Below are positions 7,284 through 15,234 of a DNA stretch of 64,000 nt, in pieces. The stretch's first letter is position 1, and each line of letters opens with the position of its first letter. The stretch covers positions 1-64,000 of the forward strand of contig JAMLGK010000001.1 of NCBI GenBank assembly GCA_023957995.1, given 5' to 3'. Below the pieces are notes generated by a model that had not been told where the DNA came from, ran no database searches, and was given only the letters and a program-made list of their open reading frames with translations. The position numbers and the translations under genes are program-made. The stretch is from Microthrixaceae bacterium (GTDB taxonomy: Bacteria; Actinomycetota; Acidimicrobiia; Acidimicrobiales; Microtrichaceae).

Positions 7284-10064
7284 ATGAGTACAACCGAGGA
7301 CCAGCGCACCGAGCGTCTGGGTCGCCACTTCACCAGCGCGGGAGTCCCCGTGTTCGACCAGATCGAGTGGACCAGGCGCGACGCGCGTCTGGTCGACCAC
7401 CGTGACGGCTCTGTCGCGTTCGAGCAGACCGGCGTGGAGTTCCCGGTCAGCTGGTCAGCAACGGCATCCAACATCGTCACCCAGAAGTACTTCCGGGGTC
7501 AGCTCGGCACAGACCGACGTGAGACCTCGCTCCGGCAGGTCATCGACCGTGTGGTGGGCACAATCTCGGAGTGGGGAACCAGCGACGGATACTTCGCGGA
7601 CCAGGAGGAGTCCGAGACCTTCGAGGAGGAACTCCGCCACCTCCTGGTCAACCAGCGCGCATCGTTCAACTCCCCGGTCTGGTTCAACATCGGGGTGCCG
7701 GGTGTGGCCCAACAGGCCGCGGCCTGCTTCATCCTCGACGTGGAGGACGACCTCGACTCGATCCTCAACTGGTACGCAGAGGAGGGTGTGATCTTCAAGG
7801 GTGGCTCCGGCGCGGGTGCGAACCTCTCCAAGATCCGGTCCTCGGCCGAGAAGCTCCACAACGGTGGTGTGCCCTCCGGGCCGGTCAGCTTCATGCGGGG
7901 CGCCGACGCCTCCGCGGGGACGATCAAGTCCGGTGGCACCACCCGCCGTGCCGCCAAGATGGTGATCCTCGATGTGGACCACCCCGACATCGAGGAGTTC
8001 ATCTGGTGCAAGGCGCTCGAGGAGCGCAAGGCACGGGTCCTGGCCGACGCCGGGTTCGACATGGACATCGACGGCGCTGATTCCTTCTCGGTGCAGTACC
8101 AGAACGCCAACAACTCGGTCCGGCTCACCGACGAGTTCATGCAGGCCGTGATCGACGACTCCGATTGGCACCTCACCGCCCGGAGCTCCGGTGAGGTCCT
8201 CAGGAGCGTGCCCGCACGCGAACTGATGCACCAGATAGCTGCAGCCGCGTGGGAGTGCGCTGATCCCGGGGTGCAGTTCGACACCACGATCAACCGTTGG
8301 AACACCACTCCCAATGCGGGCCGGATCGAGGCGAGCAATCCCTGCTCCGAACACCTCAGGCTGGCCAACAGCGCGTGCAACCTCGCATCGATCAACCTGC
8401 TGACGTTCCTCGACGAGTCGGGCGAGTTCGACGTGGAGGGGTTCATCCATGCCACCAGGGTGCTCGTGACCGCGCAGGACATCTTGGTGGGCAACTCCGA
8501 CTATCCGACTCCCGAGATCGGTGAACAGGCCCGCAAGGCCCGCGACATCGGGATCGGCTACACCAACCTCGGCGCATCCCTGATGGCCCTCGGGCTGCCA
8601 TATGACTCCGATGACGGACGGGCCTGGGCCGCAACGGTGACCGGCATCCTCACCGGAGCGGCAGCCGTGAGGTCCACAGAGCTGGCCGCAGCACTGGGCC
8701 CGGCCCCGCTGTACGAGGGCGACGCCGAGGGTTGGCGCAACGTGTATGCGATGCACCTCGATGCCGCCCGCGGCGTCGATGCGGTGGAGGCCCAGCCTGC
8801 GCTCAACCAGTGGCTCGTGGCCCTGTGGGACCGGGCGGTGGACAGCATCGAGCTCCACGGAGCCCGCAATGCCGAACTGAGTGTCGCGGCTCCCACCGGC
8901 ACGATCTCGTTCATGATGGACTCCGACACCACCGGTATCGAACCCGAGCTGGCCCTGGTGAAGCACAAGAAGCTGGTCGGCGGCGGCACCCTCGAGATCG
9001 TGAACCAGACCGTGCCGCGTGCCCTGGCGAGGCTCGGCTACGAGCAGACCCAGATCGACGAGATCGTCGCCTACATCGCCGACCAGCACAGCGTGTTGGG
9101 CGCTCCCCACATCCAGGCGGCCCACCTGCCCGTGTTCGCGTGTGCCTTCGGTGACGATGCGGAGTCACCGACGGTCATCTCCCACACCGGTCACGTACGC
9201 ATGATGGCGGCGATACAGCCGTTCTTCTCCGGGGCGATGTCCAAGACGGTCAACCTCCCGGAGTCAACCGAGGTGGAGGAGATAGAACGCCTGTTGATCG
9301 ACTCCTGGCGCGCGGGTCTGAAGTGCGTGGCGCTGTATCGCGACAACTGCAAGGTCCATCAACCCCTCAACCTCGGATCCTCGGAATCGGCAGGGGCAGC
9401 TGCAGCGACCCGCGAGGCCGAGGCCGTGGCGCAGGCCGTTGCGGCCAGGCCGGTGAGGGAGCGCCTGCCCCGATCGCGCCGGTCGCGCACCTTCGAGTTC
9501 CGCGTCGCGGACTGCAAGGGTTTCGTCACCGTCGGCGAGTACGACGACGGCCGGCCGGGTGAGATCTTCATCAGGGTCTCCAAGCAGGGCTCCACGTTGG
9601 CGGGGATCATGGACGCGCTGGCGATAGCGGTCAGCCACGGCCTGCAGTACGGAGTGCCGTTGGAGGCCTATGTCGGCGCCTTCGTGGGAATGCGCTTCGA
9701 GCCCGCCGGTATGACCGACGATCCCGAGGTACGCATAGCCAACAGCCTCATCGACTACCTGTTCCGCCGGCTGGCAGTGGACTACCTGCCCTTCGAGACC
9801 CGCGAGGCCCTGGGCGTGCTCGCCAACTCCGAACGCACCCAGCCCTCGCTGCCGGGCGTGGAGGAGGCGACCGCCCCCACCACCCAGGGCCACGACATTC
9901 CCCCCGACCCACCGACCGCACTACCTGCTCGTGATGCGTCGCGACCAGCGCCGGCGATCTCGAGCAGTGACGGCCCCATGTGCATGTCGTGCGGGGTCAC
10001 GATGACCCGCGCTGGCTCGTGTTTTGTCTGCAACGAATGCGGCACGACGAGCGGTTGTTCCTGA
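7284..10064 (+). CDS. nrdJ: Adenosylcobalamin-dependent (class II) ribonucleotide reductase
   Basis: A 926-residue enzyme that reduces ribonucleotides to deoxyribonucleotides using a B12-derived radical, without oxygen. Visible hallmarks: the loop FKGGSGAGANLSKIRSS, NPCSEHLRLANSACNLASINL (redox Cys pair region), the AAPTGTISFMM segment, and a Cys-rich C-terminal tail of the form CMSCG then CFVCNECG. That tail can relay reducing power from thioredoxin. GAGGAG lies eight bases before the ATG at 7284. A low-complexity stretch separates the barrel from the tail. nrdR lies on the other side of the control region and may regulate it. Confidence 0.95.
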   Translation: MSTTEDQRTERLGRHFTSAGVPVFDQIEWTRRDARLVDHRDGSVAFEQTGVEFPVSWSATASNIVTQKYFRGQLGTDRRETSLRQVIDRVVGTISEWGTSDGYFADQEESETFEEELRHLLVNQRASFNSPVWFNIGVPGVAQQAAACFILDVEDDLDSILNWYAEEGVIFKGGSGAGANLSKIRSSAEKLHNGGVPSGPVSFMRGADASAGTIKSGGTTRRAAKMVILDVDHPDIEEFIWCKALEERKARVLADAGFDMDIDGADSFSVQYQNANNSVRLTDEFMQAVIDDSDWHLTARSSGEVLRSVPARELMHQIAAAAWECADPGVQFDTTINRWNTTPNAGRIEASNPCSEHLRLANSACNLASINLLTFLDESGEFDVEGFIHATRVLVTAQDILVGNSDYPTPEIGEQARKARDIGIGYTNLGASLMALGLPYDSDDGRAWAATVTGILTGAAAVRSTELAAALGPAPLYEGDAEGWRNVYAMHLDAARGVDAVEAQPALNQWLVALWDRAVDSIELHGARNAELSVAAPTGTISFMMDSDTTGIEPELALVKHKKLVGGGTLEIVNQTVPRALARLGYEQTQIDEIVAYIADQHSVLGAPHIQAAHLPVFACAFGDDAESPTVISHTGHVRMMAAIQPFFSGAMSKTVNLPESTEVEEIERLLIDSWRAGLKCVALYRDNCKVHQPLNLGSSESAGAAAATREAEAVAQAVAARPVRERLPRSRRSRTFEFRVADCKGFVTVGEYDDGRPGEIFIRVSKQGSTLAGIMDALAIAVSHGLQYGVPLEAYVGAFVGMRFEPAGMTDDPEVRIANSLIDYLFRRLAVDYLPFETREALGVLANSERTQPSLPGVEEATAPTTQGHDIPPDPPTALPARDASRPAPAISSSDGPMCMSCGVTMTRAGSCFVCNECGTTSGCS

Positions 10065-10110
10065 GCCCCGACGGGCCCGGGCCCGCTCGGTGGTGGGCCC
10101 GCAGATCTGC

Positions 10111-10116
10111 TAGAAT
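10111..10116 (+). promoter_or_regulatory. Likely -10 element of the carD promoter
   Basis: TAGAAT is a good -10 match about 80 bp before the carD start. The -35 region at about 10088 is poor. A GC-rich hairpin formed by GGGCCC arms between nrdJ and this site may end nrdJ transcripts. Confidence 0.45.
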
Positions 10117-10196
10117 GGTCCGTCCGGCGGGACGAGATAATGCACCTCGTCGCGCCAGTGGACGCTGATCCGCAGCAGAGAACTTGAGGAGTCTGA

Positions 10197-10676
10197 ATGG
10201 CCTACGACGTCGGTGACCGTGTCGTTTATCCGCACCATGGTGCAGCGATCATCGTTCGACGCGAGAAGCGCGAAGTCAACGGTGACAAGGACGAGTACCT
10301 CGTTCTCGAGATGGCCCACGGAGAGCTGACGCTCTCGGTGCCGGTGCTCAAGGCCGACGATGTCGGAATGCGTCCACCCATCGGCAAGGACGAGGTCGAG
10401 GACCTCTTCGAGCTGCTGTCCAAGCGCGATATCCGCGAGCCCGCCAACTGGTCGAGGCGTTTCAAGAACCACCAAGAGAAGCTCAAGTCCGGAGACGTCT
10501 ACCAGGTGGCCGAAGTCGTGCGGAACCTCTCGCTCCGCGACCAGGCGAAGGGCCTCTCCGCCGGAGAGAAGTCGATGTTCGTCAAGGCCCGCTCCGTGCT
10601 GGTCTCCGAACTCAGCTTCGCGCTCGAGGTGCCCGAGGACGACGCCCTCGACGCGGTCGAGGCCCGACTCAGCTGA
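10197..10676 (+). CDS. carD: CarD-family RNA polymerase-binding transcription factor
   Basis: A 159-residue global regulator that binds the RNA polymerase beta lobe and stabilises open complexes, especially at rRNA promoters. The N-terminal Tudor-like domain (about 1-55) begins with the family signature YDVGDRVVYPHHGAA. The C-terminal helical DNA-binding domain contains the RDIREPANWSRRFK segment and the closing SELSFALEVPEDDALD. GAGGAG precedes the ATG by five bases. In mycobacteria carD is followed by ispD and ispF; here an unrelated short gene follows. Confidence 0.95.
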   Translation: MAYDVGDRVVYPHHGAAIIVRREKREVNGDKDEYLVLEMAHGELTLSVPVLKADDVGMRPPIGKDEVEDLFELLSKRDIREPANWSRRFKNHQEKLKSGDVYQVAEVVRNLSLRDQAKGLSAGEKSMFVKARSVLVSELSFALEVPEDDALDAVEARLS

Positions 10677-10711
10677 GCAGTCCCGGGTCTGTCGGAGCGT
10701 GCGGAGCGCGC

Positions 10712-11137
10712 GTGCTCCTCGTGCTCGACGACACCTCCTCCGGTAGGCGATCCGACACAGCGGTGCACCTGCACCGGGGCCTGGTCGCCCACGGGGCGGA
10801 GGTGCGCAGCGTCGCGCTGGCACCCGGCGGTGATGGTGCCTTGGATGAAGCGGTGCCGGTGCTGGCTCCCGCTCCGAGGTCGCTCGCAGCGATGCTCCAA
10901 CTGCGCCGTGAGCAACGCTGGGCCGACCTGGTGGTGTGCGCCGGTGACGTGGCGGCGTTGCTCCAACGCATGACCGGCCCGCGACGCCGGGCGTCGGTGC
11001 AGTTGGTCTGGAGTTCGCCCGGGAACGCCGGCGTCACGGGCAGGACCTTTCGACACACCGATCCGCTCGATGCAGCGACGCTCTCGTCCGAGGAGCTTGC
11101 CGAGCAGGTCCTCGCTGCTGCCGAGGCCGCCCGGTGA
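10712..11137 (+). CDS. Short hypothetical protein, glycosyltransferase-like N-terminal fold
   Basis: A 141-residue protein that I cannot assign. Its first 45 residues (LLVLDDTSSGRRSDTAVHLH, then a short beta-strand) resemble the opening Rossmann half of GT4 glycosyltransferases. No nucleotide-sugar domain follows, so the resemblance may be superficial or the gene may be a shortened relative. Start is GTG at 10712 with an in-frame GTG at 10721 as the alternative; no clear ribosome-binding site. It lies 35 bp after carD on the same strand and may be co-transcribed. High third-position GC supports real coding. Confidence 0.5.
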   Translation: MLLVLDDTSSGRRSDTAVHLHRGLVAHGAEVRSVALAPGGDGALDEAVPVLAPAPRSLAAMLQLRREQRWADLVVCAGDVAALLQRMTGPRRRASVQLVWSSPGNAGVTGRTFRHTDPLDAATLSSEELAEQVLAAAEAAR

Positions 11138-11210
11138 GCAGACAACCAGCGCTCGGGTGGCGCGAGCAGACCTCGGTGTGCTGCCTCGGTAGCTTTGGTG
11201 GGTGCACCTG

Positions 11211-12014
11211 ATGGATCGAGCTCACCGAGGCCGCGCGCGCGGCGGTGCGGCCATGGTGCTCTCGGTCGCCGTTGTGGCCCTGGTCGTAGCAGCCTGCGTA
11301 CCCAAGAAGGTGTCCGACCCCGTCGAGGTGGGTGGTGCCGAAGACCTGGTCGCGCAACCGCCGGTGTTTCCAGAGACCGGTCAGGTACCGCCTGAGCTGC
11401 TGGTCGAGGGCCTCGTGTACGACTTCTCCACCAATGAGGTCGATCTCGATCTGTGGACGCCTTCGGACGCCGAGGCTCGCTGTGCTGCGGAGTCGATCGT
11501 GGACTCCTTCGCCACAGAGCTGTCGGATCTCGGCTACGAACCGGGCCGCAGCGGTGCGGGGATCAACGACATCGCCCTCACCGAAGCCGAGCGCCGCACG
11601 GTGGCCGAACTGTTCACGGCCTGCCTCGACACCGAGCAGATGCTCGGATCGCTGTACATGGGCAGTGGCCACATGAGCGCTGCTGCGGCCACATGTATGG
11701 CCGAAGGGCTCGCAGCCACCGAGATGCCCCTCGCGGTCATCGAATCCTGGCTGTCGGGCAAGGGCTTCGATCCGATCGGCGAGGACGCCTCGTTGGCGGT
11801 GCTCATCCTCGACTACACCAACGTGTGTCTGTCGCCGTTCTCGTTCTTCTGGACCGGAGTGGATCTCCCCGGCGACGAAGACATCGAGTCGGTCGACGAG
11901 ACCGACAACGCAACCGGGAACGGGGTGTCACCGGAGGATCCCGACTCGGATGGCACAATCAGCTCCGAGGATCGACCGACCGGGTCCGAATCCGGATCCG
12001 ATGACGGATCCTGA
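11211..12014 (+). CDS. Putative lipoprotein with acidic C-terminal tail
   Basis: A 267-residue secreted protein of unknown function. A basic N-terminus (MDRAHRGRARGG) is followed by a hydrophobic stretch and a lipobox VAAC with Cys at about 29. Six Cys in the mature part could form disulfides. The last 40 residues are rich in Asp, Glu, Ser and Gly. An in-frame GTG at 11202 is the alternative start. It lies 30 bp before lgt, the enzyme that would lipidate it, which is a fitting but not proven association. Confidence 0.7.
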   Translation: MDRAHRGRARGGAAMVLSVAVVALVVAACVPKKVSDPVEVGGAEDLVAQPPVFPETGQVPPELLVEGLVYDFSTNEVDLDLWTPSDAEARCAAESIVDSFATELSDLGYEPGRSGAGINDIALTEAERRTVAELFTACLDTEQMLGSLYMGSGHMSAAAATCMAEGLAATEMPLAVIESWLSGKGFDPIGEDASLAVLILDYTNVCLSPFSFFWTGVDLPGDEDIESVDETDNATGNGVSPEDPDSDGTISSEDRPTGSESGSDDGS

Positions 12015-12044
12015 CCGCGTTGATGCGGTAGGGAGAAGATTGCC

Positions 12045-13193
12045 ATGACACCTGCGATAGCCACTCTCAGCCACTTCCTCGCTGCGATCCCGGCGCCACC
12101 TTCGGACTCGATCGGACCATTCAGGCTCTACGGGCTGATGATCGCGCTGGGAGTGCTGGCAGCGGTCACCCTGGCGCAGCGGCGCTGGAGCTCCTGGGGT
12201 GGTGACGAGGACGCGGTTGTGACGATCGCCATCTGGGCGGTTCCGGCGGGTCTGATCGGTGCGCGGCTCTACCACGTCATCACCGACTGGAACTCGCTCT
12301 ACTCCGATGGCCGCTGGGCTGACGCCTTCAAGATCTGGAACGGCGGCCTCGGGATTCCCGGCGGTGTTCTGCTCGGTGCACTGGTGGGAATCCTGGTCGC
12401 CCGTCGAATGGTCCCTTCGTGGCGCCGTCTCGGCGACGCCGTCGCGCCCGCGATCCCGTTGGCACAGGCCATCGGCCGTCTCGGCAACTACTTCAACCAG
12501 GAGTTGTACGGCCGGGCCACCGAACTGCCCTGGGCACTGCAGGTGGACGCGGTGGTGATCCAACGGGACCATCCGGGCGAGTTCGCGGCCGGCACCACGT
12601 TCCATCCGACCTTCCTCTACGAAGCGCTTTGGAACCTCGCACTGGCAGGGCTGATCATCTGGGGCGGTCGCAAGCTGGTGTTGAAGCCCGGCCGGTGGTT
12701 CGCGCTCTACATCGCCGGCTACGGCCTGGGCCGGCTCTGGGTGGAGTCCCTTCGCATCGACCCGGCGACGGTGCTGATGGGCATGCGTGTGAACATCTGG
12801 ATGTCGTTGGTGATCATCGCGGGCGGCCTCCTCTGGTTCATCTGGGGTGGCGGACCGGTGGACCGCGAACGCACCGAACTGCTCAAGGCAGGGGCCGATC
12901 CAGCGGAGCTGTTCGCAACCGAGACGAGCTTCGATGCTCTCGAGCCGGGCGCTGCGGGTCGCGACGATGCGATCCACCCCGGCGAGGACTCCGCCAACCC
13001 GGCCGAGGCTGACCCGGATGACGCTGACCCGGATGACGCTGACCCGGACGAGGTTGTCGAAGACGGCGCCGATTCGGACCGTGACTACTCAGACGGGCGC
13101 GACTCAGACGGCCGCGACCCGGATGACGCTGATTCCGGCTCAACCGGCGGCAGCGCGGACGCTGTCGGAGAATCCGGGCCACAGCCCGACTGA
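12045..13193 (+). CDS. lgt: Prolipoprotein diacylglyceryl transferase with acidic extension
   Basis: A 382-residue membrane enzyme that moves diacylglycerol from phosphatidylglycerol to the lipobox Cys of prolipoproteins. Seven hydrophobic segments span about 25-270. The family signature is present as IGRLGNYFNQELYGR near residue 145, with GARLYHVITDW near residue 68 and the catalytic-region RLWVESLR near residue 228. After residue 275 an acidic, non-membrane tail of about 105 residues follows, with a repeated DPDDA unit (15-bp DNA repeats at 13008-13052). The final 54 bp overlap the convergent serine-hydrolase gene. Confidence 0.93.
   Translation: MTPAIATLSHFLAAIPAPPSDSIGPFRLYGLMIALGVLAAVTLAQRRWSSWGGDEDAVVTIAIWAVPAGLIGARLYHVITDWNSLYSDGRWADAFKIWNGGLGIPGGVLLGALVGILVARRMVPSWRRLGDAVAPAIPLAQAIGRLGNYFNQELYGRATELPWALQVDAVVIQRDHPGEFAAGTTFHPTFLYEALWNLALAGLIIWGGRKLVLKPGRWFALYIAGYGLGRLWVESLRIDPATVLMGMRVNIWMSLVIIAGGLLWFIWGGGPVDRERTELLKAGADPAELFATETSFDALEPGAAGRDDAIHPGEDSANPAEADPDDADPDDADPDEVVEDGADSDRDYSDGRDSDGRDPDDADSGSTGGSADAVGESGPQPD
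13008..13052 (+). repeat. Three 15-bp tandem repeats in the lgt tail
   Basis: GCTGACCCGGATGAC occurs at 13008 and 13023, with a diverged third copy at 13038. The unit encodes ADPDD in the acidic C-terminal extension of Lgt, outside the catalytic domain. Copy-number change would keep the frame. Confidence 0.85.
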
Positions 13194-14021
13194 CCAATCA
13201 CCGAACGGTCGGTCCCCGAGCGCAATGCAGCCGAGCCCACTCGGTGGGTCGAGCCACAGGAAGCATCCCGACCCGCCGAAGTGACCCAGCGTGGTCCTGC
13301 CAGCGGTCTGCCCACTCCAGTGCGGCGACTTGTCACCGCGGATCTCGGGTCCCAGCCCCCAGTCGCAGGGGTCCTGGCGGCCCCAACCGGGCAGCACACC
13401 CGCGAGCGAGGGGTATTGCACCGTGCGGAGCAGCTCGGTCGTCACCGTGGAGAGCAGCCGGGGTCGCCGGAACTCATCGAGGAACACCAGGAGGTCGGCC
13501 ATGGAGCTCACCAGACCACTCGCCGGCGAGCCCTCCAGGCGGGTGCTGTGCATGCCGAGTGGTTGGAGCACTCCCTCGGTGAGGTACTCCGCGAAGCTGA
13601 GCCCGCTGGAGTCCTCCAGGTGGGCTGCGAGGGCCTCGTAGCCGCTGTTGGAATAGATCCGCCGTTGCCCCGGCGGCGACAGGATCCGGCGCGAGTCGAA
13701 GTCGAGGCCGCTCGTGTGGCTCAGCAGGTTCCGCACCGTCGAACCGGGCGGTCCCGCAGCTCCGTCGAGCGACAGGGTTCCTTCCTCGACCGCGATCAGG
13801 ACCGTCCAGGCGGTCAACAGCTTGGTGATCGAGGCGATCTCGAATGGATGCTCCGCCTCGCCGTGCACCGCCAGGATGCCGTCCGCGTTGCTCGCGGCAG
13901 CGCACGAATGGGTGGCTCCCCAGGAGGAGATTGCGCCCAGTGCCCCTTCGACGGTGTCACCGTTGGAAGCGGCGATCGAGGAGGATCCCGACTGCGGGAG
14001 CGGTGCGGGTTCGGGGCTCAA
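13140..14021 (-). CDS. Beta-lactamase-related serine hydrolase
   Basis: A 293-residue protein of the class C beta-lactamase/penicillin-binding-protein fold. The catalytic motifs are SITK (Ser-X-X-Lys, near residue 64), YSNSGY (Tyr-X-Asn type, near residue 123) and HFGGSG (near residue 248), so it is probably active. It lacks a signal peptide and is shorter than AmpC, so an esterase or peptidase role inside the cell is as likely as beta-lactam hydrolysis. Start is TTG at 14021 with no strong ribosome-binding site and is uncertain. Its 3' end overlaps lgt by 54 bp on the other strand. Confidence 0.8.
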   Translation of the reverse strand: MSPEPAPLPQSGSSSIAASNGDTVEGALGAISSWGATHSCAAASNADGILAVHGEAEHPFEIASITKLLTAWTVLIAVEEGTLSLDGAAGPPGSTVRNLLSHTSGLDFDSRRILSPPGQRRIYSNSGYEALAAHLEDSSGLSFAEYLTEGVLQPLGMHSTRLEGSPASGLVSSMADLLVFLDEFRRPRLLSTVTTELLRTVQYPSLAGVLPGWGRQDPCDWGLGPEIRGDKSPHWSGQTAGRTTLGHFGGSGCFLWLDPPSGLGCIALGDRPFGDWSVGLWPGFSDSVRAAAG

Positions 14022-14048
14022 CGCTTCGACCGGTAGCCTGAGGCTCTC

Positions 14049-15206
14049 ATGGCGAAGACGTTTTCATCACTAGGACTCGAACAGGACATCTGCGCGGCGT
14101 TGGCCGAACGCGGCATCGAGACCGCATTTCCGATCCAGGAGATGACCATCCCAGACATCCTCGCGGGACGCGATGTGTGCGGCAAGGCCCGCACCGGTTC
14201 CGGCAAGACCCTGGCGTTCGGTCTCCCACTGGTCCAACTGTTGGATCGGGCCAAACCCAAGCGCCCCACCGGGATCGCGCTGGTGCCGACGCGGGAGCTG
14301 GCCACCCAGGTCCGCGACGAGCTGACCGCGGCGGCCCATGCGCGCGGCGTGCGGATCGCTGCGATCTACGGCGGCGACCCGATCGAGAAGCAGATCAAGC
14401 AGCTCAAGGACGGGGTCGATTTCGCGGTGTGCACCCCGGGGCGTGCGATCGACCTGATCGAACGTGGGGATCTCTCGGTCGCGGATGTCACAAAGGTCGT
14501 CATCGACGAGGCGGACCGGATGGCCGACATGGGGTTCCTGCCCCAGGTGGAGTGGATCCTTCGCAACGTCGAGGGTTCCCACCAGACGCTGCTGTTCTCC
14601 GCGACCCTCGACGGCGTGGTCGACACGCTCGTGAGCCGCTACCAGACCGAACCGGCGCGTCACGAGGTGGAGTCCAAGGGTGTGTCTGTCGAGGAGATGA
14701 CCCATGTCTTCCTCCACGTGCACCAGCGCGACAAGGTGAAGGTGGCCGCCGCGATCATCCAGGGTACGGAGCGCACGATGGTCTTCTCCGCCACCAAGCA
14801 CGGTGCGGATCGCCTCGCCAGGGAGCTCTCCGAAGAGGGCGTCGACGCGAGGGCCATCCACGGAGACCTGCGTCAGAACATGCGTGAACGCTCCCTGTCG
14901 GACTTCGGCAAGGGCAAGATCAGGGCCCTCGTCGCCACCGATGTGGCCGCTCGCGGGATCCACGTGGACGATGTGGACGTGGTGATCCACTTCGATCCGC
15001 CGCAGGACCACAAGACCTACGTTCACCGTTCCGGACGCACCGCCAGGGCTGGTGAGTCCGGTGTGGTCGTATCGCTCCTGCTCTACAACGAGGAGCTCGA
15101 GGTGAAGCGGATGCAGAAGCGGTTGGGACTCGACATCGCACCGATCGAGGTGTTCTCCAACGACGCGCGCCTCAAGGATCTCTCCAAGTTCAGCGGAGAC
15201 TCCTAG
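14049..15206 (+). CDS. DEAD-box ATP-dependent RNA helicase
   Basis: A 385-residue RNA helicase. Motifs in order: Q-motif FPIQEMTIP, motif I ARTGSGKT (about 50), Ia PTRELATQ, Ib TPGRA, motif II DEAD written as DEADRMADMGF (about 155), motif III SAT, and in the second domain IHGDLRQNMRERSL, VATDVAARGIHVDDVD (motif V) and HRSGRTARAGE (motif VI). It has no C-terminal extension, so it is a minimal helicase like RhlE or actinobacterial cold-shock helicases. ATG at 14049 gives the usual start just before the Q-motif. Confidence 0.93.
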   Translation: MAKTFSSLGLEQDICAALAERGIETAFPIQEMTIPDILAGRDVCGKARTGSGKTLAFGLPLVQLLDRAKPKRPTGIALVPTRELATQVRDELTAAAHARGVRIAAIYGGDPIEKQIKQLKDGVDFAVCTPGRAIDLIERGDLSVADVTKVVIDEADRMADMGFLPQVEWILRNVEGSHQTLLFSATLDGVVDTLVSRYQTEPARHEVESKGVSVEEMTHVFLHVHQRDKVKVAAAIIQGTERTMVFSATKHGADRLARELSEEGVDARAIHGDLRQNMRERSLSDFGKGKIRALVATDVAARGIHVDDVDVVIHFDPPQDHKTYVHRSGRTARAGESGVVVSLLLYNEELEVKRMQKRLGLDIAPIEVFSNDARLKDLSKFSGDS

Positions 15207-15234
15207 CGCCGAACTCCTGGCGCCGACCCCGTTC

